The position numbers and the translations under genes were made by a program. Below are positions 9,172-17,813 of a stretch of DNA of 64,000 nt, one piece after another; the stretch's first letter is position 1; each line of letters opens with the position of its first letter. A model generated the notes under the pieces. It was given only the letters and a program-made list of their open reading frames with translations. It had not been told where the DNA came from and made no database searches. Source of the DNA: Archaeoglobus sp. UBA234 (GTDB taxonomy: Archaea; Halobacteriota; Archaeoglobi; Archaeoglobales; Archaeoglobaceae); contig DACH01000020.1 in assembly GCA_002494625.1 (NCBI GenBank), positions 124,001 through 188,000 on the forward strand. The letters run 5' to 3'.

Positions 9172-9986
9172 AAGCGATTTCGAAGAAGTTCGTCATTGGG
9201 GCTTCGATGCTGCTTTCACTGACACTCGCATTTGCATTAGCTCCTTTGATCTCACCTTACAAGTATGATGAACAAAATCTCCAGGAGAGGTTACTTCCAC
9301 CAGATTCGAGGCACATATTTGGAACGGATCATTTCGGAAGGGACGTTTTTACCCGAATTCTGTATGGAGGAAAAGTATCATTTCTGATAGCATCTCTCGT
9401 GACCTTACTTGCCCTAACAATAGGTTTGCTCGTTGGAGTGGTTTCCGGTTACTGTGGCAGAATTGTTGATGAAGTTTTAATGAGATTTACGGACATATTC
9501 CTCTCTTTGCCAAGCTTAGTAGTATCTCTTGCAATTATTGCGGCAATTGGACCTTCTATACAGAATTTAGCACTGGCTCTATCGATTACTGGCTGGCCAA
9601 AGTATGCCAGGATGATCAGGGCCTCAATTATAGAGGTAAAAAACAAGGACTTTATTTTGCTCACATCTCTCATGGGTGCCGATTCTTTTTACCTTATTTT
9701 TAAACACATAGTTCCAAACACAATCCAGCCAGCAATAGTTCTTGCCTCATTCGACTTTGGACGCAAGGTTATCTCGATCGCCAGTATTGGTTTCCTCGGA
9801 GCAGGGGTGCAGCCCCCAACTCCCGAGTGGGGCACAATGATACGAGAGGGATTTTCATATGTGTTTACATCACCACATCTGGTTTTAATACCCGGAATGA
9901 TGGCAACAATAACCCTAATTGCCTCAAACCTTCTTGGAGAGGGTTTGCAAGACATGCTCATGAGGAAACCTGCAATTAGAATATGA
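9168..9986 (+). CDS. Peptide/nickel-type ABC transporter permease, DppC/NikC family
   Basis: Permease of 272 residues with FGTDHFGRDVFTRILYG after the first helix and the near-universal FLGAGVQPPTPEWGT toward the C-terminus. Translationally coupled to the preceding permease. No ATPase gene follows: the next 600 bp hold only a decayed frame. The module must therefore use ATPases encoded elsewhere, perhaps those expected left of this window. Confidence 0.93.
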   Translation: MKAISKKFVIGASMLLSLTLAFALAPLISPYKYDEQNLQERLLPPDSRHIFGTDHFGRDVFTRILYGGKVSFLIASLVTLLALTIGLLVGVVSGYCGRIVDEVLMRFTDIFLSLPSLVVSLAIIAAIGPSIQNLALALSITGWPKYARMIRASIIEVKNKDFILLTSLMGADSFYLIFKHIVPNTIQPAIVLASFDFGRKVISIASIGFLGAGVQPPTPEWGTMIREGFSYVFTSPHLVLIPGMMATITLIASNLLGEGLQDMLMRKPAIRI

Positions 9987-10045
9987 GAGTAAATTGAAAT
10001 AAACAAACTTGGAAAACTGTGAATTGAAGCTATAAAAGAGCATCG

Positions 10046-10540
10046 TCACACATTTATCCCTTTTACCATCAGGTACCCGCTTGCGTAGACGAGCCTGTGA
10101 ATCAGATCAGAATTCTCCATTTCTCTTTCCCTCGCCCACTTGAGTTCCTTCACCGAAATTTCCGACAGACTTCGCTTTTGAAGATGTCAATGACTCCCTC
10201 AGGGCAGTTCTGTAGTTTCTCTGTTTTTAGTGAGAGATTTCGCTCTTAAACCCAGAAAAGTATTTCCTTTATGTTTTCTCTACCAGCTTTTTCCAAATCG
10301 AGAGAAGAATTACTCCACTATCTTTATTAAATGGTAGATTAGGTTGTGAATTCTCGCTTCTGAGTGATTGTTGATTATAAACTCTTTGTAAAATTCTAAG
10401 AGAAGCTTTTTGTTGTATCATGGATCTTTCCGTTTTTGATTCTCTCCACAAGCTTCTGATTTATTAATGTCAGTCTTGAATAGGCTTCAGATAGTCTTTT
10501 GATTTGTAAGAGTCAGATCTTTTAAGGCTAAACACTCGGC
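10046..10540 (-). pseudogene. Decayed gene, possibly a tyrosine-recombinase-like integrase
   Basis: The 600-bp gap before tmk holds a minus-strand coding relic broken by several shifts and stops. The readable pieces, in order, are LSEAYSRLTLINQKLVERIKNG, LLLEFYKEFIINNHSEARIH followed by a helix-like LIYHLIKIVE, and a final open stretch ending at 10046 with LIHRLVYASGYLMVKG. The second piece has the rhythm of the N-terminal core-binding domain of archaeal Xer-type integrases, but no catalytic R-H-x-x-R or Tyr motif can be seen, so the assignment is tentative. The rest of the gap shows nothing else. Confidence 0.35.
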
Positions 10541-10583
10541 TGAGGCATAAATCAGTTAATTTTTTCAACATGAAATACCAGTT

Positions 10584-11183
10584 TTGGCTGTGCTGATAGC
10601 AATAGAGGGTATCGATGGTTCCGGTAAAACAACTGTTGCGGAGTTCCTGAAAAACAGGCTAATAGAAATTGGCTACGAAGTTATTTTGCTTAAAGAACCA
10701 ACCGATAGTCCATGGGGTAGAAAAATAAAGGAGTCGTATAGCTCAAGACTCTCTCCTGAAGAGGAGCTTGAACTTTTTTTAAAGGATAGGGAATACGATG
10801 CAAAAGAGAACATAATTCCTGCCCTTGAGAAGGGAATGGTTGTGATAATGGATAGATACTACTACTCCACCATAGCCTATCAGGGAGCTCTTGGCTTCGA
10901 CACAGAAGAGTTGAGAGATAGAAACGAGAAAATTGCTCCAAAACCAGATTTACTTATAGTACTTGATTTGCCTCCAGAGAAAGCCCTTAAAAGAGTTAAA
11001 AAAAGAGGAGAACCAAATGAGTTTGAGAAAAGCGAGTATCTGAGGAAGGTAAGGGAGATATTTCTCTCAATCCCCGAAGCTGTTGTTGTTGACGCTGATA
11101 GAGAGACTGAAGAGGTTAAGAAGGAGGTTCTCGAGAAGGTTATTGAAGTGCTCGAGAGAAACGAAAAACACAGGGAAAAATAA
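10584..11183 (+). CDS. tmk: Thymidylate kinase
   Basis: Phosphorylates dTMP to dTDP in the cytoplasm. The P-loop GIDGSGKT is at residues 9-16, the DR(Y/H) motif MDRYYYSTIAYQG lies near residue 92, and the nucleotide/base region is PDLLIVLDLPPEKALKR, followed by a lid with KKRGEPNEFEK. About 199 residues, normal for archaeal enzymes. No ATG is available in frame: the start is TTG at 10584 or GTG at 10590, both just upstream of IAIEGIDG. No operon partner is evident. The lid and base-pocket wording fits dTMP kinase rather than a generic deoxynucleoside kinase. Confidence 0.88.
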   Translation: MAVLIAIEGIDGSGKTTVAEFLKNRLIEIGYEVILLKEPTDSPWGRKIKESYSSRLSPEEELELFLKDREYDAKENIIPALEKGMVVIMDRYYYSTIAYQGALGFDTEELRDRNEKIAPKPDLLIVLDLPPEKALKRVKKRGEPNEFEKSEYLRKVREIFLSIPEAVVVDADRETEEVKKEVLEKVIEVLERNEKHREK

Positions 11184-11223
11184 TGCTTTTTCAGGATTGA
11201 AAAATCGAAGATTAAATTAACAG

Positions 11224-12087
11224 TTAATCTTTCTCCAGAAGAACCTTTATCAGTTCCCTGTCGTGAACCATGCCGGTAAGTCTTTCATCAGCATCCAGAA
11301 CAGGCATGTGATCTATATCATGCCTGACCATTTCCCTTGCAACCTTTGAAATTCTCGTCTGAGGGTACACAAAAACTGCCTGCTTGATGAAGTTCCTCAC
11401 AGGTTCTTTGGGTAGCTTTACAACACTCACTTCAAAGTATTTTATACTATAATCTCTTATTGAATCCCACATCCAGGAGTCCTCGCTGTCACTTGACGAT
11501 GAATACCGGCTTTCCTCTAAGAATTCTTCAATTAATGTCTCCGTAAGCATGATTTTTTCATCAATCAAACCTATGACAGAAGCGTTCTCATCCAGAACCG
11601 GGCAAAGCTCAGAGTTGCTGAGTCGCATGATTTCTCCAACGATATTCAGTGGAGTTTCAGCCCAAACACAAACAGTTGAGTTTGTTACATAATCCTTCAC
11701 AGGTTCATCAATCTCCATTTCTGCAATCTTGTTGATAACATCCCTCAGAGTGATTATACCGGCAAGCTTCTCTCCATCGAGCACTGGCAGTCTTCTGAAC
11801 TGCGTATTCACAAAAATCTCAACAACCTTTTTGAGTGAGTCATCAACCTGAACGGTTACAGGGTTTGGAGTCATGAGCAGAGCAAGCTGGTCCTCCTCAA
11901 CCTTTCTGAGAATATCTTTTCTGGTTACTATTCCAACAAGGCGGTCATTCTTCAACACAGGGACTGCTGAAATTTCATATTTTTTGAAGAGGTCAAGTAC
12001 CCTTTCTCTCGTGTTGGGAAGAGTTGCATAAACTACATCTGTGTTCATCACATCACTTGCCTTCATGTCACCAAAAGCAGATTCCAA
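11224..12087 (-). CDS. Protein with four CBS domains
   Basis: A 287-residue soluble protein made of four CBS repeats, i.e. two Bateman modules. Repeat starts are seen at KASDVMNTDVVYATLP, LALLMTPNPVTVQVDD, VKDYVTNSTVCVWAET and VRNFIKQAVFVYPQT, each followed by a VLD/VLKN-x-x-LVGIVT-type strand. CBS pairs bind adenosyl ligands such as AMP, ATP or SAM and usually regulate a partner enzyme or channel. There is no catalytic domain, so it is probably a stand-alone sensor. A Ser/Asp-rich loop (SSSSDSEDS) interrupts the third repeat. Partner not evident from context. Confidence 0.85.
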   Translation of the reverse strand: MESAFGDMKASDVMNTDVVYATLPNTRERVLDLFKKYEISAVPVLKNDRLVGIVTRKDILRKVEEDQLALLMTPNPVTVQVDDSLKKVVEIFVNTQFRRLPVLDGEKLAGIITLRDVINKIAEMEIDEPVKDYVTNSTVCVWAETPLNIVGEIMRLSNSELCPVLDENASVIGLIDEKIMLTETLIEEFLEESRYSSSSDSEDSWMWDSIRDYSIKYFEVSVVKLPKEPVRNFIKQAVFVYPQTRISKVAREMVRHDIDHMPVLDADERLTGMVHDRELIKVLLEKD

Positions 12088-12152
12088 TTAAATAAATAGT
12101 TTTCCCAAAATGTTAAAATTAAAAAAGCATATTGCCAGAGATAAAATTCCGG

Positions 12153-13148
12153 TTACAGGTTGAGGCTATCAAACACCCCCACAATATTTCTTTCAGTTGT
12201 CCTTCTGACGATTGTCGAGATTATGTCCCTCGAATTTCTGAACTCCTTCAAATCCATAAGAAGCCATGCATTCTTTCTTTTAAAAATTTCAAAGCCTTTG
12301 AAGGCTGCACGGAGGACAGAATGTGAATTAACAATATAAGCAGAAAAGTTAAGCTCAGCCAGTATGGAAGGATTTGCAAGCATCACATTATCCGTTCCAA
12401 GAGCCCACACCTCATATTCTGCAAGTCTCTCATAGTTACTGCGATTTTCCAATCCGAAAAGATAATTCGATCTCATGCAGGAGACAATCGGAATCATCTC
12501 TTCCATCGCTCTTTTGAGGTTTTCTGAAGACGCCTGATTCATGTGTATAAGAATATCCGGCTCAAGAGCAAGAGCTTTCTCGACATCCTGATTATCTCTC
12601 TCTCCTGCATGGATTGCAAAGATCTTTTTTCTTTTCCTTGCAAGGGTTCTGAGTTCTTCAAGAAAAGAGAAGTCATGATCTCTAACACTGCTCATTCCAA
12701 AACCATCTGCAATTTGAAGAATTTTTTCAGCTTCCTCAATGCTACCTGGTCTTCCGAGAGCTACAACCCTCCCATACTGGTCAGCTTCCTTTAAAAGCTT
12801 CAATCCATCCACTCCACCCTCTCTGAAGTCGCAAAAAGAGGTTGTCCCGGCTGAAGCTGCCTGGACTATGGAATTTCTGCTCGCCTCTACAATCTCCTCT
12901 TTTTTTGCCCTCTGCAGAACACTGAATTTGTATCCACCAGGACCCACAAGCCTGTCAAGGGGCATCTGAGGCGGTTCCATTGCAACTGAATCTGCAAGAT
13001 GAACATGGGAGTTAAAGAAAGACTGCAAAAGAGCTTTTTCAGCTTCAACTTCCCTCTCCTCAAAGGTGAGAGATGCAGTATCGAACACACCCACCTCAAC
13101 AACCACATCTCCATCTTCAACTTTTATGAGATGCACAGGAATTTCCAT
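12153..13148 (-). CDS. Amidohydrolase-superfamily protein (metal-dependent deaminase/chlorohydrolase type)
   Basis: A 331-residue TIM-barrel hydrolase. Metal ligands are readable as HVHLAD (about residues 48-53), IHAGE (about 194-198), the HMNQAS strand and GTDNVM (about residue 268), the order found in the ATZ/TRZ-like branch. An N-terminal beta domain (EIPVHLIKVEDGDVVVEVG) matches the family's composite sandwich. Substrate unknown; guanine or cytosine-type deaminases and methylthioadenosine deaminases are related, but the protein is shorter than these. Monocistronic and convergent with nothing, 65 bp from the CBS gene. Confidence 0.75.
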   Translation of the reverse strand: MEIPVHLIKVEDGDVVVEVGVFDTASLTFEEREVEAEKALLQSFFNSHVHLADSVAMEPPQMPLDRLVGPGGYKFSVLQRAKKEEIVEASRNSIVQAASAGTTSFCDFREGGVDGLKLLKEADQYGRVVALGRPGSIEEAEKILQIADGFGMSSVRDHDFSFLEELRTLARKRKKIFAIHAGERDNQDVEKALALEPDILIHMNQASSENLKRAMEEMIPIVSCMRSNYLFGLENRSNYERLAEYEVWALGTDNVMLANPSILAELNFSAYIVNSHSVLRAAFKGFEIFKRKNAWLLMDLKEFRNSRDIISTIVRRTTERNIVGVFDSLNL

Positions 13149-13263
13149 ACCTTTAATGCCATCATGTTGTAAAAAATCCTTCGCCTTCCTTCAGTATAAA
13201 ATTGATTCCGATGTTTTCAGCAAAACCATTAAAGTTAAATACAAAATTATCTCATGAGACACT

Positions 13264-13434
13264 ATGGCAAAACAGAGAAAGACAAAAACACCGCCGCTGA
13301 TGTCATCGGCAGGAATAATGAGATACTTCGAGGAGGAAAAGACACAGATTAAAATAAATCCGAAAAGCATTTTTGCCTTAGGGATTGTGATCGGTGCTCT
13401 TGTCTTCATTCTGAACCTTTACTATGGACTTTAA
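13264..13434 (+). CDS. secG: Preprotein translocase subunit Sec61-beta (SecG)
   Basis: A 56-residue protein with a basic, polar N-terminus (MAKQRKTKTPPLMSSAGIMR), a conserved FEEE-KTQIKINP stretch and a single C-terminal membrane helix. This is the classical archaeal Sec61-beta architecture: cytosolic tail then one tail-anchored helix that packs against SecY. The SSAG(I/L)MRYFEEE wording is diagnostic. It precedes engB by about 30 bp, so the two are probably co-transcribed. Too short for many ORF cut-offs. Confidence 0.93.
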   Translation: MAKQRKTKTPPLMSSAGIMRYFEEEKTQIKINPKSIFALGIVIGALVFILNLYYGL

Positions 13435-13465
13435 TTGTCCAGTGCTGAATTAACCCAAGAATATC

Positions 13466-14074
13466 ATGAATTCCAGAAAGATAAGTATTGAAATCATCTT
13501 CGCTGGAAGATCAAATGTCGGTAAATCAACCCTTTTTTCCAGTCTTTTTGGAGTTGATGTGAGAAAAGGCAGAAAACCCGGAACAACAATAAAACCCAAC
13601 ACTTTCAGCTACAGAGATTTACTCATCACAGACCTGCCTGGATACGGCTATATCCATGGTGTCAGCAGAGATTTTAGTGAGAGAGTAAAGGACTTTATAG
13701 TCCATTACATAGAGGGAAACGCCGGTAGAATAATTGCTGCAGTACATGTAATTGATGGAAAATCCTTCTTGGATATAGTCGAAAGATGGGAAAAAAGAGG
13801 AGAAATACCAGTCGATATCGAGATGTTCGACTTTCTAAACGAGTTTAGCTTTCCGGTTTTTGTTGCAGTGAACAAAATGGATAAGGTTGAGAAAAGGAAT
13901 TATGTTCTGAACAATGTGGCTGAAAAACTCGGGATGATTCCCCCATGGACAAACTGGAAACACAGGATTCATCCAGTTTCAGCAAAGAGGGGAGAGACAG
14001 AGAGCATAAAAAAAGCCCTCAAAAAAGTTTTAATAGATCATAAACGGCAGGAATTGCTTTCTGTTTTTAAATAG
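13466..14074 (+). CDS. engB: GTP-binding protein EngB (YsxC family)
   Basis: Small TRAFAC GTPase of 202 residues. G1 GRSNVGKST (residues 14-22), the G2 threonine in KPGTTIKPN, G3 DLPGYGY, G4 NKMDK and G5 SAKRG are all present in order. Bacterial EngB aids large-subunit ribosome assembly; archaeal members are conserved but less studied. An insertion of about 20 residues around EIPVDIEMFDFLNEF between G3 and G4 is typical of the archaeal branch. Downstream of Sec61-beta, same strand. Confidence 0.92.
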   Translation: MNSRKISIEIIFAGRSNVGKSTLFSSLFGVDVRKGRKPGTTIKPNTFSYRDLLITDLPGYGYIHGVSRDFSERVKDFIVHYIEGNAGRIIAAVHVIDGKSFLDIVERWEKRGEIPVDIEMFDFLNEFSFPVFVAVNKMDKVEKRNYVLNNVAEKLGMIPPWTNWKHRIHPVSAKRGETESIKKALKKVLIDHKRQELLSVFK

Positions 14075-14172
14075 AGGCTAAGAAAATTTTATATTCTTAT
14101 GAGATATTATTTTCTCATGAAGTCATTCGAAAGTATTATTACCGTGAACAGACATAATCTAAATTGATCAAC

Positions 14173-14346
14173 ATGAGGCGTTTTAAGTGGAGACTTTTTA
14201 GAAAAAAAGGCACTTCCAAACTTGCGACCAAGGATGAAAAACTTTTGCAGAAGAACATGGATGATATCAAGCACGAGGCACTAACTCGAGGTGGGAAGGA
14301 AGATATAAAAACAATTGCAAAAGACCTCCTCGGAGAGGAGGAGTGA
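14173..14346 (+). CDS. Small basic/charged hypothetical protein
   Basis: A 57-residue frame from the ATG at 14173 (a TTG at 14164 would add three residues). It starts with a very basic stretch (MRRFKWRLFRKKGTSK) and ends acidic (DLLGEEE). No known domain recognised. Upstream at about 14090-14098 is a TATA-like AATTTTATATT, consistent with its own promoter, and it is followed after 30 bp by the ubiquitin-like gene on the same strand, so co-transcription is likely. Function unknown. Confidence 0.55.
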   Translation: MRRFKWRLFRKKGTSKLATKDEKLLQKNMDDIKHEALTRGGKEDIKTIAKDLLGEEE

Positions 14347-14376
14347 CATATAGACTTACATCAAACTTCAGAGAAA

Positions 14377-14586
14377 ATGACAGAAGTTAAGATCTTTTTT
14401 ATTGGATTTCCTGAGAAAGAGAAGTCCATAGAGATTCCAGAGGGGAGTACATATATTGACCTTTTAAATATTTTTAACATTAATCCCGAGACCGTTATAA
14501 TCGTTAAAGATGGATCCCCAGTTCCCTTGGATGACAAAGTGGAAAAGGGTGAGATCAGGGTTATGAGAGTGATTTCTGGGGGTTAA
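14377..14586 (+). CDS. Ubiquitin-like sulfur carrier protein (MoaD/ThiS/SAMP family)
   Basis: A 69-residue beta-grasp protein ending in the required di-glycine (VISGG). The C-terminal part reads VKDGSPVPLDDKVEKGEIRV, close to the wording of ThiS/MoaD carriers (a strand, D-x-V, then GD-x-I). The terminal glycine would be adenylated by an E1-like enzyme and used for sulfur transfer to cofactors or tRNA, or for protein conjugation. No E1, MoaE or ThiG gene lies next to it, so the pathway cannot be fixed. Confidence 0.85.
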   Translation: MTEVKIFFIGFPEKEKSIEIPEGSTYIDLLNIFNINPETVIIVKDGSPVPLDDKVEKGEIRVMRVISGG

Positions 14587-14710
14587 GATACCGATATAAG
14601 ATTTACTTTGACTCAAATTTTACTCCTGCCCCAAACCAGCAACTCAAATTAATCTGAACAAAAAGTAAAAAAATCAAAAATTAAATGTGTTTCACTTCAC
14701 AGAGCCGAAT

Positions 14711-15067
14711 TTACCTCTGTCTATACACTTCTGCAAAATCAACCTTGATTCTGTCACTTATAAGGTCAGCAACCTCTCCAAGAAGATCGAGAAGCTTCAC
14801 ATAAGAATCAAGGAAATTTGTAAGACTTTCCTGGGCTTTAAGCTTTGTTTGAAGCTCAGTTAATTGATTAAGCAATTCCTGATCAACTTCTCCTGATAAC
14901 TGCTTGCTTATAAAATCCTGCTGCTTCTGCTGAAACTCCATCAAAAGCTCCTGTGTTTCTGTATCAGCCTTTAAGATCTCTTCCTTCTGCACAAAATCAG
15001 CATACTCTTCGGTTTCTGAAATAGCATCAGAAAGGGCTATTACCTTTTCTCTCAGACTATCGTTCAA
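14711..15067 (-). CDS. YlbF/YmcA-family alpha-helical protein
   Basis: A 118-residue, almost wholly helical protein with the pattern SDAISETEEYADFVQ, a central helix EFQQKQQDFISKQLSGE and a long C-terminal helix. This matches the YlbF/YmcA family, whose Bacillus members form a complex that influences RNase Y; archaeal members are of unknown role. GAGGTG lies a few bases before the ATG. It sits just before the tRNA-Val gene, on the opposite strand. Confidence 0.75.
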   Translation of the reverse strand: MNDSLREKVIALSDAISETEEYADFVQKEEILKADTETQELLMEFQQKQQDFISKQLSGEVDQELLNQLTELQTKLKAQESLTNFLDSYVKLLDLLGEVADLISDRIKVDFAEVYRQR

Positions 15068-15196
15068 TTTTTCACCACCTCAAATTTCTAAACCTTAAAT
15101 CAAATGTCTATTTTAAACTTTCCCCGAGTCTCCTTATGCTGCCACCAATCCTGTTATCGTTAAGCTTTAATAACAATGGGTTGATAATGCTGAAAG

Positions 15197-15269
15197 GGGC
15201 TCGTGGTCTAGTGGTTATGACGTCGCCCTTACAAGGCGGAGGTCCCCGGTTCGAATCCGGGCGAGCCCA
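15197..15269 (+). tRNA. tRNA-Val (anticodon TAC)
   Basis: Full cloverleaf: acceptor stem GGGCTCG/CGAGCCC, D arm with GTCTAGTGGTTATGAC, anticodon stem CGCC/GGCG flanking loop CTTACAA (anticodon TAC), T arm CCCGG-TTCGAAT-CCGGG, discriminator A. No intron and no encoded CCA. This intact gene marks the left end of the integrated island: two copies of its 3' half occur downstream at 23568 and 24588. Confidence 0.97.
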
Positions 15270-15542
15270 CTTATTTTCTTGGTTGAGAGTTGTGCAGGGG
15301 TTGGATAGAGCATAGAGGTGTGGTAAGCTGGTTTTAGGCTGTGGAAGCTTGGTTTTAATTTTTTTGGAAATATTGAATTTTGTAAGGAAATTTGAATGTG
15401 GGGAAATACCTGGTTTCTGGATGTTTCTGGATGATTGCAGGTATCTCGCTGTTGATTCAGGGTATGTTCCAACTTGTTCCATGTGGAACATAGTTTGTGT
15501 TGTTGTGTATATTGACTTCAAGAGATCAGAGAACTGAATCCT
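15270..15542 (+). other. Non-coding stretch downstream of tRNA-Val
   Basis: No gene is seen between the tRNA and the decayed helicase. It is G/T-rich on the plus strand (many TGTGG/GGTTTT runs). The only structured element noticed is the parS-like inverted repeat at 15475-15490. As the first DNA inside the tRNA-bounded island it may be the left arm of the former element. Confidence 0.4.
15475..15490. promoter_or_regulatory. parS-like inverted repeat TGTTCCATGTGGAACA
   Basis: A 16-bp inverted repeat, TGTTCC-AT-GTGGAACA, perfect except at the two central positions. It resembles ParB-binding parS sites (TGTT-C-ACGTG-AAACA type). A further TATGTTCC lies just upstream and pairs with GGAACATA at the right end. 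Its place inside a tRNA-bounded island would suit a plasmid or element partition site, but no ParA or ParB gene is visible, so this may be coincidence or a plain hairpin. Confidence 0.3.
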
Positions 15543-16335
15543 TCAATTATCTGGGATTTGGCTCCGCACAATGGTAGCTACAGTATTGAAGATGGTCTGA
15601 AAAGAGAAGCTGAGGGTTATGCAATAAGATCCCTGATGGACTTCAAGGATGAAACTCTTAAGGGAGAGACTCAGACAGGCGGAAATTAAGGAGAAATATG
15701 GAGTAAAATCCCTTGAAACCCTGATTAGAAAATACGACCTGAAATTGATCGAATATGAAGAGAGGAGGAAGAAAGGAGTAAAGATGGACATAGCAATACA
15801 GGTGGTAGAGGGAGGAAAGAAAGAGTACGAGAAAGCTTTGGAGGAGCTGAAATGAGAGATAGAGAGGGAGAAGAATCTGACTGTCAGCATACCAAAGATC
15901 GTAGGTGTTATCAGGGTTGTGGCAGGAGACGAAATGGTTAGCGATGAGGAAATTGAGAAGATTGGCATGGAAGTTACAATGGCGTATGAAAGAATGCAAG
16001 GGAGGAACCCAGAGGATGTTTCCGATAAGAATCTGGAATACGATATTCGGTCAGTCGACAAGGATGGAGGGGTTAGATACATCGAAGTGAAAGCGAGGGC
16101 AACTACCAGAGATGTTGCATTAACTCCGAACGAGTGGTTTAAGGCTAAACGATTCACGGAGCAGTACTGGCTGTATGTTGTTGAGAATGCAGCGATAAGT
16201 CCGGTACTCTACATAATAAACAACCCAGCAGAAAAGCTTGAGGTTGTTGAGAAGGTTGAAACTGTGAGGCTTGTTGTGCCTGTGATGAGTGGAAATGGTA
16301 GGGGAGAGTGGAGAAGGTTTAGGTGTTTACAATGA
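15543..16335 (+). pseudogene. 3' remnant of a SNF2-type helicase with DUF3883 C-terminal domain
   Basis: A coding relic broken by one frameshift near 15655 and one in-frame TGA at 15853. Rejoined, it reads DGLKREAEGYAIRSLMDFKD, then ERLRQAEIKEKYGVKSLETL, a helical stretch, then after the stop DKNLEYDIRSVD, GGVRYIEVKARATTRDVALT and a C-terminal strand region. The last part is a DUF3883 domain (D-I-R/S, IEVK), the nuclease-like C-terminal domain of SNF2 helicases in DISARM-like and related defence cassettes. The ATPase domains are gone. It pairs logically with DUF1156 DNA-methylase remnants at 19328 and 22851. Confidence 0.7.
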
Positions 16336-16376
16336 AATCCTGAGGATATCATTGGAGGAGTCACTTTGTATTTGAC

Positions 16377-17813
16377 CTACCAAGGGGATATTAACTTCCA
16401 CTCTGCTAACTCTTTTGATCTCTTTTCAGCAAAAATCTTTATTTCTTCTTTGTTAAATCCGAGTTCGTGTAATATTACACTCTCTACAATAACTTTAAGC
16501 TTGTTAGTTAAAGCTAGCAGTATCTCATAGTTATAATCGAAAGCTTCATCACCAGAAAGTCCATGTACAAGTCGGTTTCTAATTTGAGTAACACTATGTA
16601 TAAATTCGTCCCGTTCTTCACTATTACAAAACATTACCCCTCCAGCTTCTAAATACCTTATAATTTCAAGTAAACGACGTCGAAGGCTTTTTTCATAAAC
16701 AAACTCTATTTTTTGATTTATATGCTCTACTTCTTTATCAGTAATCTCGGACTTCGATTTCAACTCATCCAGTAAGAATGCTGTTATTTGTTCTTTAATC
16801 TTAGACCACTTATCTGGCTCAATTTTGTGTTGTTCAAACCTCCACGAATATCTATGATAAAACTCCAAAGCTATGACTAAATTTAGGAATTTGTAATCTA
16901 TAGGTATGTTTTCATTTGTTATTGTTGATAAGTAATACTCACACAGTAACTTCAATCTTTCATACATCGATAGCCAATTTCTGATACAAATACGGTTTTT
17001 AAACTGGCCAAAATCAAATAGAATACGATCTGAATGGATAAACTTAGGTTCTGCAGAAATTTTGCAGTACTCCACTGGGACGTAGACTTTAAAGCCCTCT
17101 AATGGATTATCTGCCGATGTACAGATGATTTCGGATATATGAACTTTATCTAAAACAGCTATGGTAAATAAACTAATTAGTTTAGATAATAAATCATAGC
17201 AATCTTTTAGATTTTTGGCATATTTAAACTCCAATACGACATAAGGCTCGATCTTTACGTGTTTTAAAGTATAGCTCATACCTTTTTGATTGATAGAATA
17301 ATCTACAAAACAGATTACTTTAAATGTAAACTCATTAAATTTCTTGCAGAAAATCTGTTTTTCACCAGTTGTGATTTTTATTGTTCTTTCATCAAACTTT
17401 ATTAAATCGCTACAGCTATTTCGCGTAAACCAGAAATCTAATTTTGGAATTCTCGACATTATTTTTTTAATTTTAAGCTCAGATAATGAGTCAATATGCT
17501 TACCAACAATTGTAATCAGGGGTTTTATCTCCTGCTCTTTTCGCGTTGCTCCAAATTCTATTAACTTATTGTATCTAACTCCAACTCGTAAGCATTCAAG
17601 AAGTGTTACTTCTTCGCCACCCTCAAATATAACTCCATGTATTGCTGATATCGTTTCCAGTTTATCATCCTCAACTGAAAGATCCTCTAACTCCGATTCA
17701 ATTAAGAAATCTTTCAATTCCAACAACGACGAATGATTATCGTATATATTAAGTGTACCTTCTACTTTATGCTCTGGCCTTTCAGGTAGCCACCAAATTC
17801 CTTCAAGCTCCAT
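16377..17813 (-). CDS. ApeA-like HEPN-domain defence protein
   Basis: A 478-residue protein. The N-terminus (GIWWLPERPEHKVEGTLN, then CLRVGVRYN and strands) matches the ApeA N-terminal domain pattern, a beta-rich region with a 'G-x-W-x-P' opening. The C-terminal 150 residues are helical and carry RNRLVHG (about residue 420), the R-x4-H catalytic motif of HEPN ribonucleases, as in ApeA abortive-infection proteins. It appears intact, in contrast to the broken genes around it. Expected action: RNA cleavage on phage or virus infection. The gene is AT-rich and stands alone on the minus strand. Family call by architecture; no search was done. Confidence 0.7.
   Translation of the reverse strand: MELEGIWWLPERPEHKVEGTLNIYDNHSSLLELKDFLIESELEDLSVEDDKLETISAIHGVIFEGGEEVTLLECLRVGVRYNKLIEFGATRKEQEIKPLITIVGKHIDSLSELKIKKIMSRIPKLDFWFTRNSCSDLIKFDERTIKITTGEKQIFCKKFNEFTFKVICFVDYSINQKGMSYTLKHVKIEPYVVLEFKYAKNLKDCYDLLSKLISLFTIAVLDKVHISEIICTSADNPLEGFKVYVPVEYCKISAEPKFIHSDRILFDFGQFKNRICIRNWLSMYERLKLLCEYYLSTITNENIPIDYKFLNLVIALEFYHRYSWRFEQHKIEPDKWSKIKEQITAFLLDELKSKSEITDKEVEHINQKIEFVYEKSLRRRLLEIIRYLEAGGVMFCNSEERDEFIHSVTQIRNRLVHGLSGDEAFDYNYEILLALTNKLKVIVESVILHELGFNKEEIKIFAEKRSKELAEWKLISPW

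Noticed and set aside
10269..10451. 60-codon minus-strand ORF in the gap before tmk
   Set aside because: Its own reading frame has no protein-like features; the better coding signal lies in other frames and is reported as a pseudogene.
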